Source of the DNA: JALYNX01 sp963746905
Lineage (GTDB): Bacteria; Actinomycetota; Acidimicrobiia; Spongiisociales; ZC4RG35
Reading direction: 5' to 3'
Assembly (NCBI GenBank): GCA_963746905.1
Contig: CAVVCY010000003.1
Span: 558,001-622,000 of the forward strand
DNA: 64,000 nucleotides
Shown: one piece after another, positions 49,025 through 57,417 of the stretch
Layout of the letters: each line of letters begins with the position of its first letter
Numbering within the stretch: position 1 is the stretch's first letter
Notes under the pieces: model-generated
The model's input: the letters and a program-made list of their open reading frames with translations, nothing else
Database searches by the model: none
What the model was told of the DNA's origin: nothing
Translations under genes and position numbers: made by a program

Positions 49025-49764
49025 GGTGTCCGCTTCTGGATCCGCCGATCGCGTGTCGCCGAGAAGGCTTCGCTTCCTGGCCGACGATCGGTCTCCTCTT
49101 GCTGGCGTTGCTGCCGACGGCCGCGGCCGCGGCCCCGATAACGCTCACCGCCAAGACGCTCGCCGTCTATCGAACCTGCACTCTGACCGCTTGGGCCGCC
49201 GGATCGACCACCGTTGCCGACTCCTGGGTCAATCACAACAACCTGACTCAGAACAACGGCACCGGCATGTTCATGGATGTGCAGACGGCCGGCGCCACAA
49301 CGAACCGCCGTGCGTACATCCGATTCGACCTAACACAGTGCAGCCCAGCCATCCCTTCGAGCGCCACCATCAACTCTGGAACCCTTCGCCTCTACGCGTC
49401 CGCGATCCCCACCGTCTGTCGCACCGAGGACATCTTCCGGGTGACATTTGCCTGGACCGAAGCAGCGATCACCTGGAACACCCAGCCTGCGGGTTGGAAC
49501 GCAGCCAACCAGCCGGCGAGCGCCAGCCGTACCTCCTTCATCACCGTTGGGCCAGCGTGTCAGAACACGGCTGTTGGCTACGTCAACGGATGGGATGTAA
49601 CGGCCGACGTCAGTGCTTTCATCGCCGGCACGGCGACCAACAACGGCTGGATGATCAGAGACGATGTCGAAGCGTCGGGGACCGCGCGCAACGTCCGCTA
49701 CTCCTCGAAGGAGCTCGCCAACCTGGCCCAAGCTCCCCAACTCACAGTGACCTACCGCCCATGA
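49021..49764 (+). CDS. DNRLRE-domain secreted protein
   Basis: About 247 aa. The start is unclear: in the coding frame the nearest candidate is a CTG at 49021 overlapping the previous stop. A GTG at 49027 in the next frame gives a good basic signal-peptide start ('SASGSADRVSPRRLRFL') if one base is missing near 49080. The signal helix is 'TIGLLLLALLPTAAAAAP'. The mature protein is a DNRLRE beta-jelly-roll ('DSWVNHNNLTQNNGTGMFMDVQT', 'RRAYIRFDLTQCSPAIPSSATINSGTLRLY', 'WNTQPAGWN', 'WDVTADVSAFIAG', 'LTVTYRP') with five Cys. Such domains occur in cell-surface and fibre-associated proteins. Confidence 0.75.
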   Translation: MRCPLLDPPIACRREGFASWPTIGLLLLALLPTAAAAAPITLTAKTLAVYRTCTLTAWAAGSTTVADSWVNHNNLTQNNGTGMFMDVQTAGATTNRRAYIRFDLTQCSPAIPSSATINSGTLRLYASAIPTVCRTEDIFRVTFAWTEAAITWNTQPAGWNAANQPASASRTSFITVGPACQNTAVGYVNGWDVTADVSAFIAGTATNNGWMIRDDVEASGTARNVRYSSKELANLAQAPQLTVTYRP

Positions 49765-50402
49765 CCGGCGTCTCGGTCTCCGCCCCTGCAGTCACCTCGC
49801 CGGCCAACCGCGCGGGCCATTACCTGCGGACGGTGATGGTGTGGTTCGTGACCCTGATCCTCGCCGCGGGGTGGTTCGCCTTCTTGAGGCCGACTATCTG
49901 GGGAGGGCCACTCACCTATGTCGTCATTCGGGGTACCAGCATGCAGCCCACCTATCAACCGGGCGATCTGGTCTTGGTGCGGCAAGAGGCGGAGTATGGG
50001 CCAGGGGACATCGTCGCCTACCGGGTGCCGGACGATGACCTCGACTCCGACTTGATGTTGATTCATCGGATCATCGGTGGGTCGGGTGAGCAAGGCTTTA
50101 CCCTTCTGGGTGACAACAACCCGGACGAAGACATCTGGTATCCGAAGGATTCAGACATCGTCGGACGCCCGGTATTTCACATCTCCTCCGTCGGACTGGT
50201 CTTGACCTTTCTACGGAATCCGTTGGTACTGGCCAGCCTGGCCGCGGGCACAGCTGTGTCGCTCGTGTTGGTGCCCAAGTCACCGAGAAGTCGGGGCGCA
50301 CACGCGGCGGCGACCACCGAGGCTTCGGGTCGCCATGCCGGCCGTCGCCGGCTTTGGTTGTCGGGCCTGTTCAGACGTGACGGAGCTCACGTCGACGGCT
50401 GA
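49761..50402 (+). CDS. SipW-like (Ser/His) type I signal peptidase
   Basis: 213 aa, ATG 49761 overlapping the DNRLRE stop (ATGA). An N-terminal helix (TVMVWFVTLILAAGWFAFL) precedes the catalytic domain, with nucleophile Ser60 in 'VIRGTSMQPTYQPGDLVLVR', His102 in 'LMLIHRIIG' where most bacterial enzymes have Lys, and Asp118 in 'GFTLLGDNNPDED'. A second helix is near the C-terminus and a basic tail follows. The Ser-His-Asp set is the ER/SipW type that processes dedicated substrates such as TasA in Bacillus. Its position says the substrates are the three exported proteins upstream. Confidence 0.85.
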   Translation: MTGVSVSAPAVTSPANRAGHYLRTVMVWFVTLILAAGWFAFLRPTIWGGPLTYVVIRGTSMQPTYQPGDLVLVRQEAEYGPGDIVAYRVPDDDLDSDLMLIHRIIGGSGEQGFTLLGDNNPDEDIWYPKDSDIVGRPVFHISSVGLVLTFLRNPLVLASLAAGTAVSLVLVPKSPRSRGAHAAATTEASGRHAGRRRLWLSGLFRRDGAHVDG

Positions 50403-50525
50403 CCCCTGGCTCGAGCCGGTGTTCCGAGAAATCTGCAGTTGGTCCTGACTCGGTCGATCCCATCTGTCGCGGACCCTTCACATCGGGGAAACACGTTTGA
50501 AACACGACTCTGAGAGCGTTGTGAC

Positions 50526-51044
50526 GTGGAAGTGGCGGTGATCCGTTGGCCGGGAGAAGAGGAGAAGCGAGCCTCGATGCTGACCTCCCAACCCCGCTTG
50601 CTGTTGGTGGAATCCGGTCCGCCACCTGTCGACGTGTCCCTTCTCGAGGACTGGATACGAATCCCCGCTCCGGCGATCGACATCGAGGCTCGTCTCGAGT
50701 CCTTGCGTCGCAGATCGACCCAGGTCGAGGAGCCTGTGGCACGCCTCACGCCACACCTGGGCAGCGATGGCATCCTGCGATTTGGCGACGACTGGGTATC
50801 GCTATCACCACTGGAGGTCCGGTTGGTGTCGGCCTTGCTGGCGCGACCCAACGCCGTGGTCACCCGGCAGGCGCTCAGTGAGTCGGGATGGCCACCGGCG
50901 GGGGAGGGTCGGCCGCACCCGAGGCGAAACACCCTTGACGCCCACATGCTCCGTCTTCGTCAACGCCTGCCAGCTGTCGGCCTCACCGTTCGCACCATCA
51001 GGTCGCGCGGTTACATGTTGGAGCAGCTCGCCACCAGCTTGTAA
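50526..51044 (+). CDS. OmpR/PhoB-type winged-helix regulator with atypical N-terminus
   Basis: 172 aa from GTG 50526. The C-terminal half is a trans_reg_C winged helix: 'GDDWVSLSPLEVRLVSALLARPNAVVTRQALSESGW' and 'RNTLDAHMLRLRQRLPAVGLTVRTIRSRGYMLE'. The N-terminal ~80 residues are too short for a receiver domain and lack its Asp pocket, so phosphorelay control is unlikely. It lies 111 bases before the ammonium transporter gene, the position and type expected of a GlnR-like nitrogen regulator, but it could equally control the secretion cluster upstream. Confidence 0.75.
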   Translation: MEVAVIRWPGEEEKRASMLTSQPRLLLVESGPPPVDVSLLEDWIRIPAPAIDIEARLESLRRRSTQVEEPVARLTPHLGSDGILRFGDDWVSLSPLEVRLVSALLARPNAVVTRQALSESGWPPAGEGRPHPRRNTLDAHMLRLRQRLPAVGLTVRTIRSRGYMLEQLATSL

Positions 51045-51155
51045 GAAAGCTGTCATCTGACCGATCCAGACTCGTAATACTGCGTTTCAAGACGATTAAC
51101 AGCCCTTCTCTTACGCTCGTTGACATCATCTCAACCAGATAAGGGAGGACCTTCG

Positions 51156-52669
51156 ATGAGACCGAAACACCGGGTCAGGAAGCTGGCGACCATCGCCAGT
51201 TTGATTGGCCTGATGGTTGTAGGCGTTGCGGCACCGGCCATGGCCCAGGAGACCGACCCTGTCACGCCATGGGCCAGTCAGCTCAATCTGTTGTGGATCG
51301 TGATCGGGGCGGTCCTGGTCATCTTCATGCAGGCCGGGTTTGCCCTGGTCGAGACAGGCTTCTCCCGAGCGAAGCACGCGGCGCATGTCGTCTCGACCAA
51401 CTTCGCCATCTTCGGCATCGGGTTCGTGGCCTACTTCCTCGTGGGGTACGCCTTCATGTTCGGCGGGTTCTCCTACGTCCTCCCCGGGTTCGACTTCGGA
51501 TATGACACTGCCTTGGGCGGGGCGCTGATCGGCTCCGGTGACTGGACGTTCCTCTGGCAAGGGCGGTTTTCTTCTGCAGGGAGCAGTCACCCCGGCCGTC
51601 CTCGGCTTCTTTCTCTATATGGTGGCGTTCATGGACACCACGGCGACGATCCCCACCGGCTCGATGGCGGAACGGTGGAAGTGGAGAGAGCTTCGTCGGC
51701 TGGGGCCTGTTCTGCGGGGCCATCTACTACCCGCTGTTCGGCGCATGGACCTGGGGCGGAGGCTGGCTGAACAAGCTTTGGAGCTCGATGGGCTGGGGTG
51801 TCGGTTACGCCGACTTCGCCGGATCTGGGATCGTGCACGCTGTTGGTGGGGCGGCGGCCTTGGCAGGCGCTCTGGTTCTTGGGCCACGGATCGGCAAGTT
51901 CAAGGCGGACGGGAAGCCAAACACCATCGCCGGTCATCACATCCCGATGGCAGCTCTCGGAACCTTCATCCTTCTCTTCGGATGGTTCGGGTTCAACGCG
52001 GCTTCCACGTTCGCCGCAACCGACGTGCAGTTCGCAACGGTCGCTGCCAACACGGCGATCGCCGCCGCTTTCGGTGCTGTGATCTCGATGTTCTATTGCA
52101 TGTACGTGCGGGGCAAGAAGCCTGATCCCGGGATGATGATGAACGGCATGCTGGCCGGGCTGGTGGCGATCACCGCGCCTTGCGCCTTCGTCACCCCTGG
52201 TGCATCCGCCGTGATCGGGATCATCGCCGGGGTGCTCGTGGTCGAGGCGATCCTCTTCATCGAGAAGCGGGGCATCGATGACGTTGTCGGCGCGATCGCG
52301 GTTCACGGGGTGTGCGGCACCTTTGGAGTGCTGGCCGTTGGCATCTTCCCCGATGGCAGCTACGGCGCCGGCTGGAATGGTGCCGTCGACAGCGCAGGCG
52401 AGCCGGTCGAGATGCTCGGGCTCATCCATGGTGGAACTGGCCAGTTCCTGGCGCAACTGACGGGAGCCGTCGTCATCTGGACCGTGATGTTCGGGTTCGC
52501 CTACCTCTTTTTCAAGATCCAGAACGGCCTGACCAAGGGAGGGATCAGGGTGTCCGAGGAGGAGGAGTTGCTGGGCCTCGACATCCCGGAGATGGGCGTC
52601 CTCGCCTACCCCGATTTCACCGGCCCGGCACTGGACGCTGACGAGGAGTCGATCTCCAGCTCTATCTGA
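51156..52669 (+). CDS. amt: Ammonium transporter (Amt family), two one-base frameshifts
   Basis: ATG 51156 with GGGAGG upstream. Signal-like first helix, then 'NLLWIVIGAVLVIFMQAGFALVETGFSRAKHAAHV' typical of Amt. Frames change at 51561-51563 (extra G in CAAGGGC, restoring 'WQGGFFLQGAVTPAVLG') and near 51686 (extra G, restoring 'WKWKSFVGWGLFCGAIYYPLFGAWTWGG'). The third frame has 'YADFAGSGIVHAVGGAAALAGALVLGPR' (pore His), 'GHHIPMAALGTFILLFGWFGFNAAST' and 'VGAIAVHGVCGTFGVLAVGIF' (second pore His). About 503 aa when repaired; a trimeric membrane channel for ammonium. No glnK is adjacent. Confidence 0.9.
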
Positions 52670-52683
52670 TCGTGCAGGACGCG

Positions 52684-52718
52684 AATAGAGGCGGGGACCA
52701 TCGGTCCCCGCCTCTATT
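52684..52718. terminator. Strong bidirectional hairpin terminator
   Basis: Perfect 16-base inverted repeat AATAGAGGCGGGGACC (52684-52699) and its complement (52703-52718) with a three-base loop, between the converging amt and aldo/keto reductase genes. Flanking A/T on both sides (AATA...TATT) gives a short U-tract in either direction. Confidence 0.8.
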
Positions 52719-52738
52719 CATTGGATGAGATCCTGCGA

Positions 52739-53731
52739 CTAGGCAGGCCAGATCTTGCGTCCACCCCTTGGGGGCACCACTGAATCCACTTCCTTCATCT
52801 CCTCAGGCGACAGCTCAGGCCGGTGGCCCGAATCGTTGTTTGACTCGGCCTGACGCCTGTTGCGAGCTCCCGGGATCACGCTGGTCACCGCGGGATGCGA
52901 CATCGTGAAGCGAAGGGCGAACTGAGCCATTGTGTCGCCCTCGGGCACGACATCCCGGAGCCGGGCCACCGTCGCGAGGTCGGCCAAGAATTGCTCGTGC
53001 TGGAGGGGGTCTTCGATCCAGTCCCGTCTGAAGTCGCCCTGCGGGAAGGTGTCGTCGGCCGAGAACTTGTCGGCGAGCAGCCCCATGGCCAAAGGGCCGC
53101 GCACGATCACACCGATCCCGTTTCCACGGCAGTAGGGGAGGACCTCCGTCTCCGGGATCCGGTTCAGGATCGAGTAGTCGATTTGAAGGGAGTCGCAGTC
53201 GCCACCTGCATTGAATCTCTCTACGCGAGCCAGGTCGCCGGTGCTCACCCCCCACGCCAGAACTTTCCCCTCATCCTTGAGACGTCTGAAGCCCTCGATG
53301 AAGACATCCGTGTTCGGCTCGTCCTGGTCGATGTGGCATTGGATCAGGTCCACGTAGTCGGTGTCGAGACGCCGGAGCGAATGCTCCACACCCAACACCA
53401 GCTTCTCGATCGTGTCGTATTGAGTTCTGTACGTTTCGTGGTCGAACCCAACCCACCCAATCTTGGTTGCAACCACGAATTGGTCCCGTCGCCCATGCAT
53501 TGCCCGCCCGAGAAGGTCTTCGGAATGCCCGGCGCCGTAAACGTCTGCGGTGTCGAAGAAGTTGACCCCACCCTCCAACGAAGCCTCGATTGCGTCGAGG
53601 ATGTCCGCGTCGTCCCCTGGGCCCCAGTCCCCGCCGGGAACCGGCCACAGCCCGATACCGATCTTGGTGACTTCGATTCCGCTTCTGGCCCCAAGCGGGC
53701 GTCGTTGTAAGCCGTTTTGCCTATGGATCAT
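52739..53731 (-). CDS. Aldo/keto reductase
   Basis: About 330 aa from ATG 53731 (the open frame reaches 53794). TIM-barrel AKR with 'RPLGARSGIEVTKIGIGLWPV' at the N-terminus, catalytic Asp/Tyr in 'NFFDTADVYGAGHSEDLLGRAM' (~residue 57), Lys in 'FVVATKIGWVG' (~residue 85), 'HSLRRLDTDYVDLIQCHIDQ' where a Cys-His pair occupies the usual His, and C-terminal NADPH-binding 'VTSVIPGARNRRQAESN'. Reduces aldehydes or ketones; substrate unknown. Confidence 0.9.
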   Translation of the reverse strand: MIHRQNGLQRRPLGARSGIEVTKIGIGLWPVPGGDWGPGDDADILDAIEASLEGGVNFFDTADVYGAGHSEDLLGRAMHGRRDQFVVATKIGWVGFDHETYRTQYDTIEKLVLGVEHSLRRLDTDYVDLIQCHIDQDEPNTDVFIEGFRRLKDEGKVLAWGVSTGDLARVERFNAGGDCDSLQIDYSILNRIPETEVLPYCRGNGIGVIVRGPLAMGLLADKFSADDTFPQGDFRRDWIEDPLQHEQFLADLATVARLRDVVPEGDTMAQFALRFTMSHPAVTSVIPGARNRRQAESNNDSGHRPELSPEEMKEVDSVVPPRGGRKIWPA

Positions 53732-53836
53732 TTCCACCCACGGACAACCGTACACCGTCGTTTCGATCCGGACTCCGGACAAGCCCAGCCCCAACGTTTC
53801 GTTAGGTTGGAGGATCTGTCAACAGGAGGCGACTCG

Positions 53837-54427
53837 ATGAAGCGTTGGTGGATCCCGGCCTTTTTGCTCGTCGTGGCTTCGCTCGCAGCCTGTGGCCCTT
53901 CGGGCTCGGGAAACATCGTCAGCGACGACCGCGAGGTCGGGTTGTTTGACAGCATCGAAGTCTCCGGTGGAATCGCGCTGCGGTTGACCATCGATCCGGC
54001 CGCTGCCACGGCGGTGACCGTGCACTATGACGACAACATCATCGATCTCATCGTGACCGAGGTGGATGGCACCACGCTCCAGATCGAGAACAAGAGCTCT
54101 TACAGCACGCTCGGCGGCGGGGACCGCTTTGTCGAGGTGACCGTGCCCAATCTCCAGGGGCTAATCGCCTCGGGCGGCGCCGACGCCGTAGGAGAAGGGG
54201 CGGTCGATCTCCTCGATCTGAATGCGAGTGGTGGTGCGAACGTCGATCTGACCCTGCTCCCGGTTGGGGATATGACCCTGGAAGCCTCTGGCGGGGCGAA
54301 CGTGGTGGTCACCGTCACGGATGCGATCACGGGGATGGCCTCGGGGGGCGCCAATGTGATGGTTCAGGGTGACCCACCTCTGCAGAACATCGATGTCAGT
54401 GGCGGCGCCGACCTGAGCAATGGCTGA
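53837..54427 (+). CDS. DUF2807 lipoprotein
   Basis: 196 aa. Lipoprotein signal peptide 'RWWIPAFLLVVASLAACG' with lipobox LAAC; ACAGGAGG lies upstream of the ATG. The rest is a right-handed beta structure in the DUF2807 (GIN/putative auto-transporter adhesin head) pattern, with the repeated 'ASGGAD'/'ASGGAN' turns characteristic of the family. An outward-facing, lipid-anchored beta-solenoid-like domain of unknown function. Confidence 0.85.
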   Translation: MKRWWIPAFLLVVASLAACGPSGSGNIVSDDREVGLFDSIEVSGGIALRLTIDPAAATAVTVHYDDNIIDLIVTEVDGTTLQIENKSSYSTLGGGDRFVEVTVPNLQGLIASGGADAVGEGAVDLLDLNASGGANVDLTLLPVGDMTLEASGGANVVVTVTDAITGMASGGANVMVQGDPPLQNIDVSGGADLSNG

Positions 54428-54430
54428 CGC

Positions 54431-55402
54431 TTGACCGATCAACCTGACTTCTCCTTCGTTCCACCCACCGTCTCACCGGATTGGGCCGACTACTACGGGA
54501 ACCTGCTCGATCCGGCCAATCTGCCCTTGCTGCCGGCCCCCTGGGATCTCGAGGGGTGGCGTGTTCGCAATCATCAGGCAGAGGCCGAGCAGCTGGCGGC
54601 CGGATTCGGGGACCCGGGCCCAGGGTTGGACGTTGTCGAGCGTGAACTCGGCGGGGTCCCGGTGCTCGAAGTGTCGCCGAAGGGCCTGACCGGGGACCGG
54701 CGCGCTCTGGTCTTTACCCACGGCGGCGGATACGTCGCCTTCACGGCCCGATCCACCATCGGCAATGCGGCTCGGGTGGCCAGGGCATCGGGGCTCCGCG
54801 TGGTGTCGATCGACTACACGCTCGCGCCGTTTGCTCGATGGCAGGAGATAACCGATCAGGTGATCGCCGTCTTTCAGGGTTTGGTGGAGGAGGGCTCGTC
54901 GTTTGGCGAGCTTGGGATATATGGCGACTCCGCCGGGGGCTCGCTCGCTGCCGGGTCGGTCCTCAAGATGCGGGACCGCGGTCTCGGCATGCCCGCGACG
55001 GTGGTGATGTGGTCTCCATGGTCGGATATCACCAATCGGGGGGACACTTACCGGACCCTCTCCGATGTCGAAGGCAGCTACCGCTACGAGTTGCACTTGA
55101 AGCCGGCAGCCGATGCTTACGCCGACCCGGCCGACCAAATGAGCCCCTACGTCTCGCCTGTGTATGGGGACTACTCACAGGGATTCCCTCCGACCCTGAT
55201 CCAGGGAGGCACCAGGGAGATCTTCCTCAGCAACTTCGTTCGCCACTACCAGGCAATCGAAAACGGTGGGCAAGAAGTCAAGCTCGATCTCTATGAGGGC
55301 ATGCCCCATGGATTCCAGAACAAGATGACCGAATCGCCAGAAGCCCGGTTGGCAGTCCAGAAGACGGTTGACTTCGTACTGGCCCGGCTCGTGACCGGCT
55401 AG
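54431..55402 (+). CDS. Alpha/beta-hydrolase esterase (hormone-sensitive-lipase type)
   Basis: 323 aa from a TTG at 54431, three bases after the DUF2807 stop. 'LVFTHGGGYVAFTARS' is the HGGG oxyanion motif (~residue 98), 'LGIYGDSAGGSLAAGSVL' contains the nucleophile Ser (~residue 163), and the distal Asp and His lie near 'PTLIQGGTREIFLSN' and 'DLYEGMPHGFQNKM'. Family IV carboxylesterase/lipase; substrate unknown. The start codon is the least certain part, since no clear ribosome-binding site is seen. Confidence 0.88.
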   Translation: MTDQPDFSFVPPTVSPDWADYYGNLLDPANLPLLPAPWDLEGWRVRNHQAEAEQLAAGFGDPGPGLDVVERELGGVPVLEVSPKGLTGDRRALVFTHGGGYVAFTARSTIGNAARVARASGLRVVSIDYTLAPFARWQEITDQVIAVFQGLVEEGSSFGELGIYGDSAGGSLAAGSVLKMRDRGLGMPATVVMWSPWSDITNRGDTYRTLSDVEGSYRYELHLKPAADAYADPADQMSPYVSPVYGDYSQGFPPTLIQGGTREIFLSNFVRHYQAIENGGQEVKLDLYEGMPHGFQNKMTESPEARLAVQKTVDFVLARLVTG

Positions 55403-55418
55403 CGGCCGGTGAACGCCC

Positions 55419-56148
55419 TCAGCTGGAGAAAGCCCGGGCCAACTCCGCCATGCTGGAGAAGGTGAACGTAGGCTCGGGGAAGTCGTCGACCCGGCTCGTC
55501 GCCCCCCACGCACCGCCTTTGGCGAGCCCCTGGCGGTCGATCCAGGCCGTCGCCAGACCGAAGCTCAGGGCCGGCACGTGGTCGTGATACAGGCTTTGCG
55601 CCACGTGGAGAACCTGTCCCGGGCCGACTTCGAAGTCCGCCTCGAGATGATCGAGCAGGTACCGGAAGTTGCGCGGATCGGGTTTGTACGAGCCGATGTC
55701 CTCGGCGGTGTAGACCGCGTCGAAGGCGGCGCCGAGCAACGCCCCCGATGCGGCGAAGCTCGCTCGATCGACATTTGACAGAATCACCAGTCGGTATCGG
55801 GACCCCAGATCTCGCAGAGCGGCAGCACTGTCGGGGAAAGCCGGCCAGAGCGGGACCGACTCTCCGAAAGTTCGATCCATTTCCTGATCTGTCCTCAGTT
55901 GGAGATGGTCGGCCAGATCACGGTGGACGGCGGCAAGGACCTCGGGGTAGGGACGGCCGGGCGTGGCAGTCTCACGTCGGCTCTCCGCTTGGGCGAACAG
56001 CTCGAGGGCCGCGGACCTGGATATGCCCTGGGCGTCGCTACGTCCGAGGAGCGGCTGGAGTGCCTCCCAGGATCCCGGTCTCCCAGTCGATGAGCGTGCC
56101 ATAGCAATCGAAGGTCATGGTCGTGAAGTCCGTGATGGGTCGGGTCAT
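55419..56148 (-). CDS. HAD-superfamily hydrolase, one-base frameshift
   Basis: 2-haloacid-dehalogenase-like. From ATG 56148 the first frame gives 'DFTTMTFDCYGTLIDWETGIL' with the nucleophile Asp in FDCYGTL. An extra G in the run at 56063-56068 shifts to the second frame, 'EALQPLLGRSDAQGIS', which continues with motif 2 'YRLVILSNVD' (~Ser/Thr), 'DIGSYKPDPRNFRYLL' (Lys) and 'VLHVAQSLYHDHVPALSFGLATAWIDR' (acid motif). Repaired length about 242 aa. It could act on small organic phosphates or haloacids. Confidence 0.85.
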
Positions 56149-56157
56149 GGTGAGTGT

Positions 56158-57329
56158 CTAGATGAGACGACCGGCATGCTCGAACAGAGGGGTTCCGTCG
56201 AGGATCCGCTGCGGCCCGAGACGGCCCAGGTCAAGCTGATGGGGGATCCCGAGGATGGCTTCAGCCAGAAATCTTCCCACCGCCGGTCCCTGTTGGAAGC
56301 CATGGCCCGAAAAGCCCGAGGCGAGGTACAAGCCCCGGACAGTCGGCCATTCGCCGATGATTGCGTTGCCGTCGAAGGTGTTCACGTCGTACAACCCCGC
56401 CCAGGCCCGCTCGACCCGAAGACTGTCGAACGCCGGCAGGTAGGTGACCAATTCGGGCCACATCAGATCCATGAAGCGATCCTGCCCTGCGGGGCGAAAC
56501 TCGAACCCGACGGGGTCGGACGGCTGAGACCATCCCATCAGCCATGTCGTCTCGCTCTCGGGTATCGCGTACAAACCGGAAGGCAGGAAGACACTGGGCA
56601 GCCCCGCAGTCGGCACCGTGGTCGAGACCACGTACACGGTGCGCATCACGGGGAGCACCGGGATCTCGACATCGATCTCGGCGAGGAGACGAGGAGCCCA
56701 GGCCCCGGCCGCGTTGACCACATTCCCGGACTCCGGCGATCTCACCGGAAGCGAGGGTGGCCCCGGTCGCATGGCCGTCCTGGATGTTCAACGACGCAAC
56801 CTCGTCATCCGATGTAGATCGCTCCGAGCGCGATCGCCTTGTTCCTGAATCCGCGAAGGACCGCACTGGGGTCCACCGACCCGTCCCATCTCCCCAGGGT
56901 GCCTCCAACGAGCAGATCGGAGGAAAGCGCCGGATAGGCGGCCGAGATGGAATCCATGTCCAGCCATTCGACCTCGCAGGCAAGGCTCTTTTGCAGATGG
57001 AGCCCCTCCAGGGCTTCCGGTTTACCCGATGCGTCGACCATGAACAGATTGCCCTGGTGCCTGGCCCCTACTTCGGGGCGATAGGTGGGCGTCTCCATGT
57101 CATCGGCAAAGGTGGCCAGGACGTCCATGGTGTACCGGGAGATGCGAATGTTCTCCTCGAGGTTGAACTGGATGCGGACGTTGCCGTCGGAGAGAACCGT
57201 GGAGGCCCGCTGATAACTGGGATCCTTCTCGACCACTGCGACCGAGAGCGAAGGATCGGCTCTCATGAGGTGATAGGCCGTCGCCGAGCCCATGACTCCG
57301 CCACCCACGATCACGACGTCATAGATCAT
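56158..57329 (-). CDS. FAD-dependent oxidoreductase (DAO family), two one-base frameshifts
   Basis: Glycine/sarcosine-oxidase-like. The N-terminal frame (ATG 57329) has 'DVVIVGGGVMGSATAYHLM' and 'RDWDG'-type linker regions. One extra G near 56811-56813 restores 'AIYIDDEVASLNIQDGHATGATLASGE', and another in the CCC at 56725-56727 restores 'VRNVVNAAGAWAPRLLAEI'. The C-terminal frame includes 'DVNTFDGNAIIGEWPTVRGLYLASGFSGHGFQQGPAVGRFLAEAILG', the DAO end signature. About 389 aa when repaired. The stop lies nine bases after the HAD gene start. Confidence 0.85.
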
Positions 57330-57417
57330 GGGCGCAGGCTAAATGTCAAAGCCCAAATTGCGTTCCACAGGTCCGCATATGACCCCCGACGCGCACAAAT
57401 AGGGGGGCCAGGCCGGT

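Noticed and set aside
51060..51110. GlnR box before amt
   Set aside because: GTAAT-n5-GTTTC only loosely resembles the consensus; too weak to claim.
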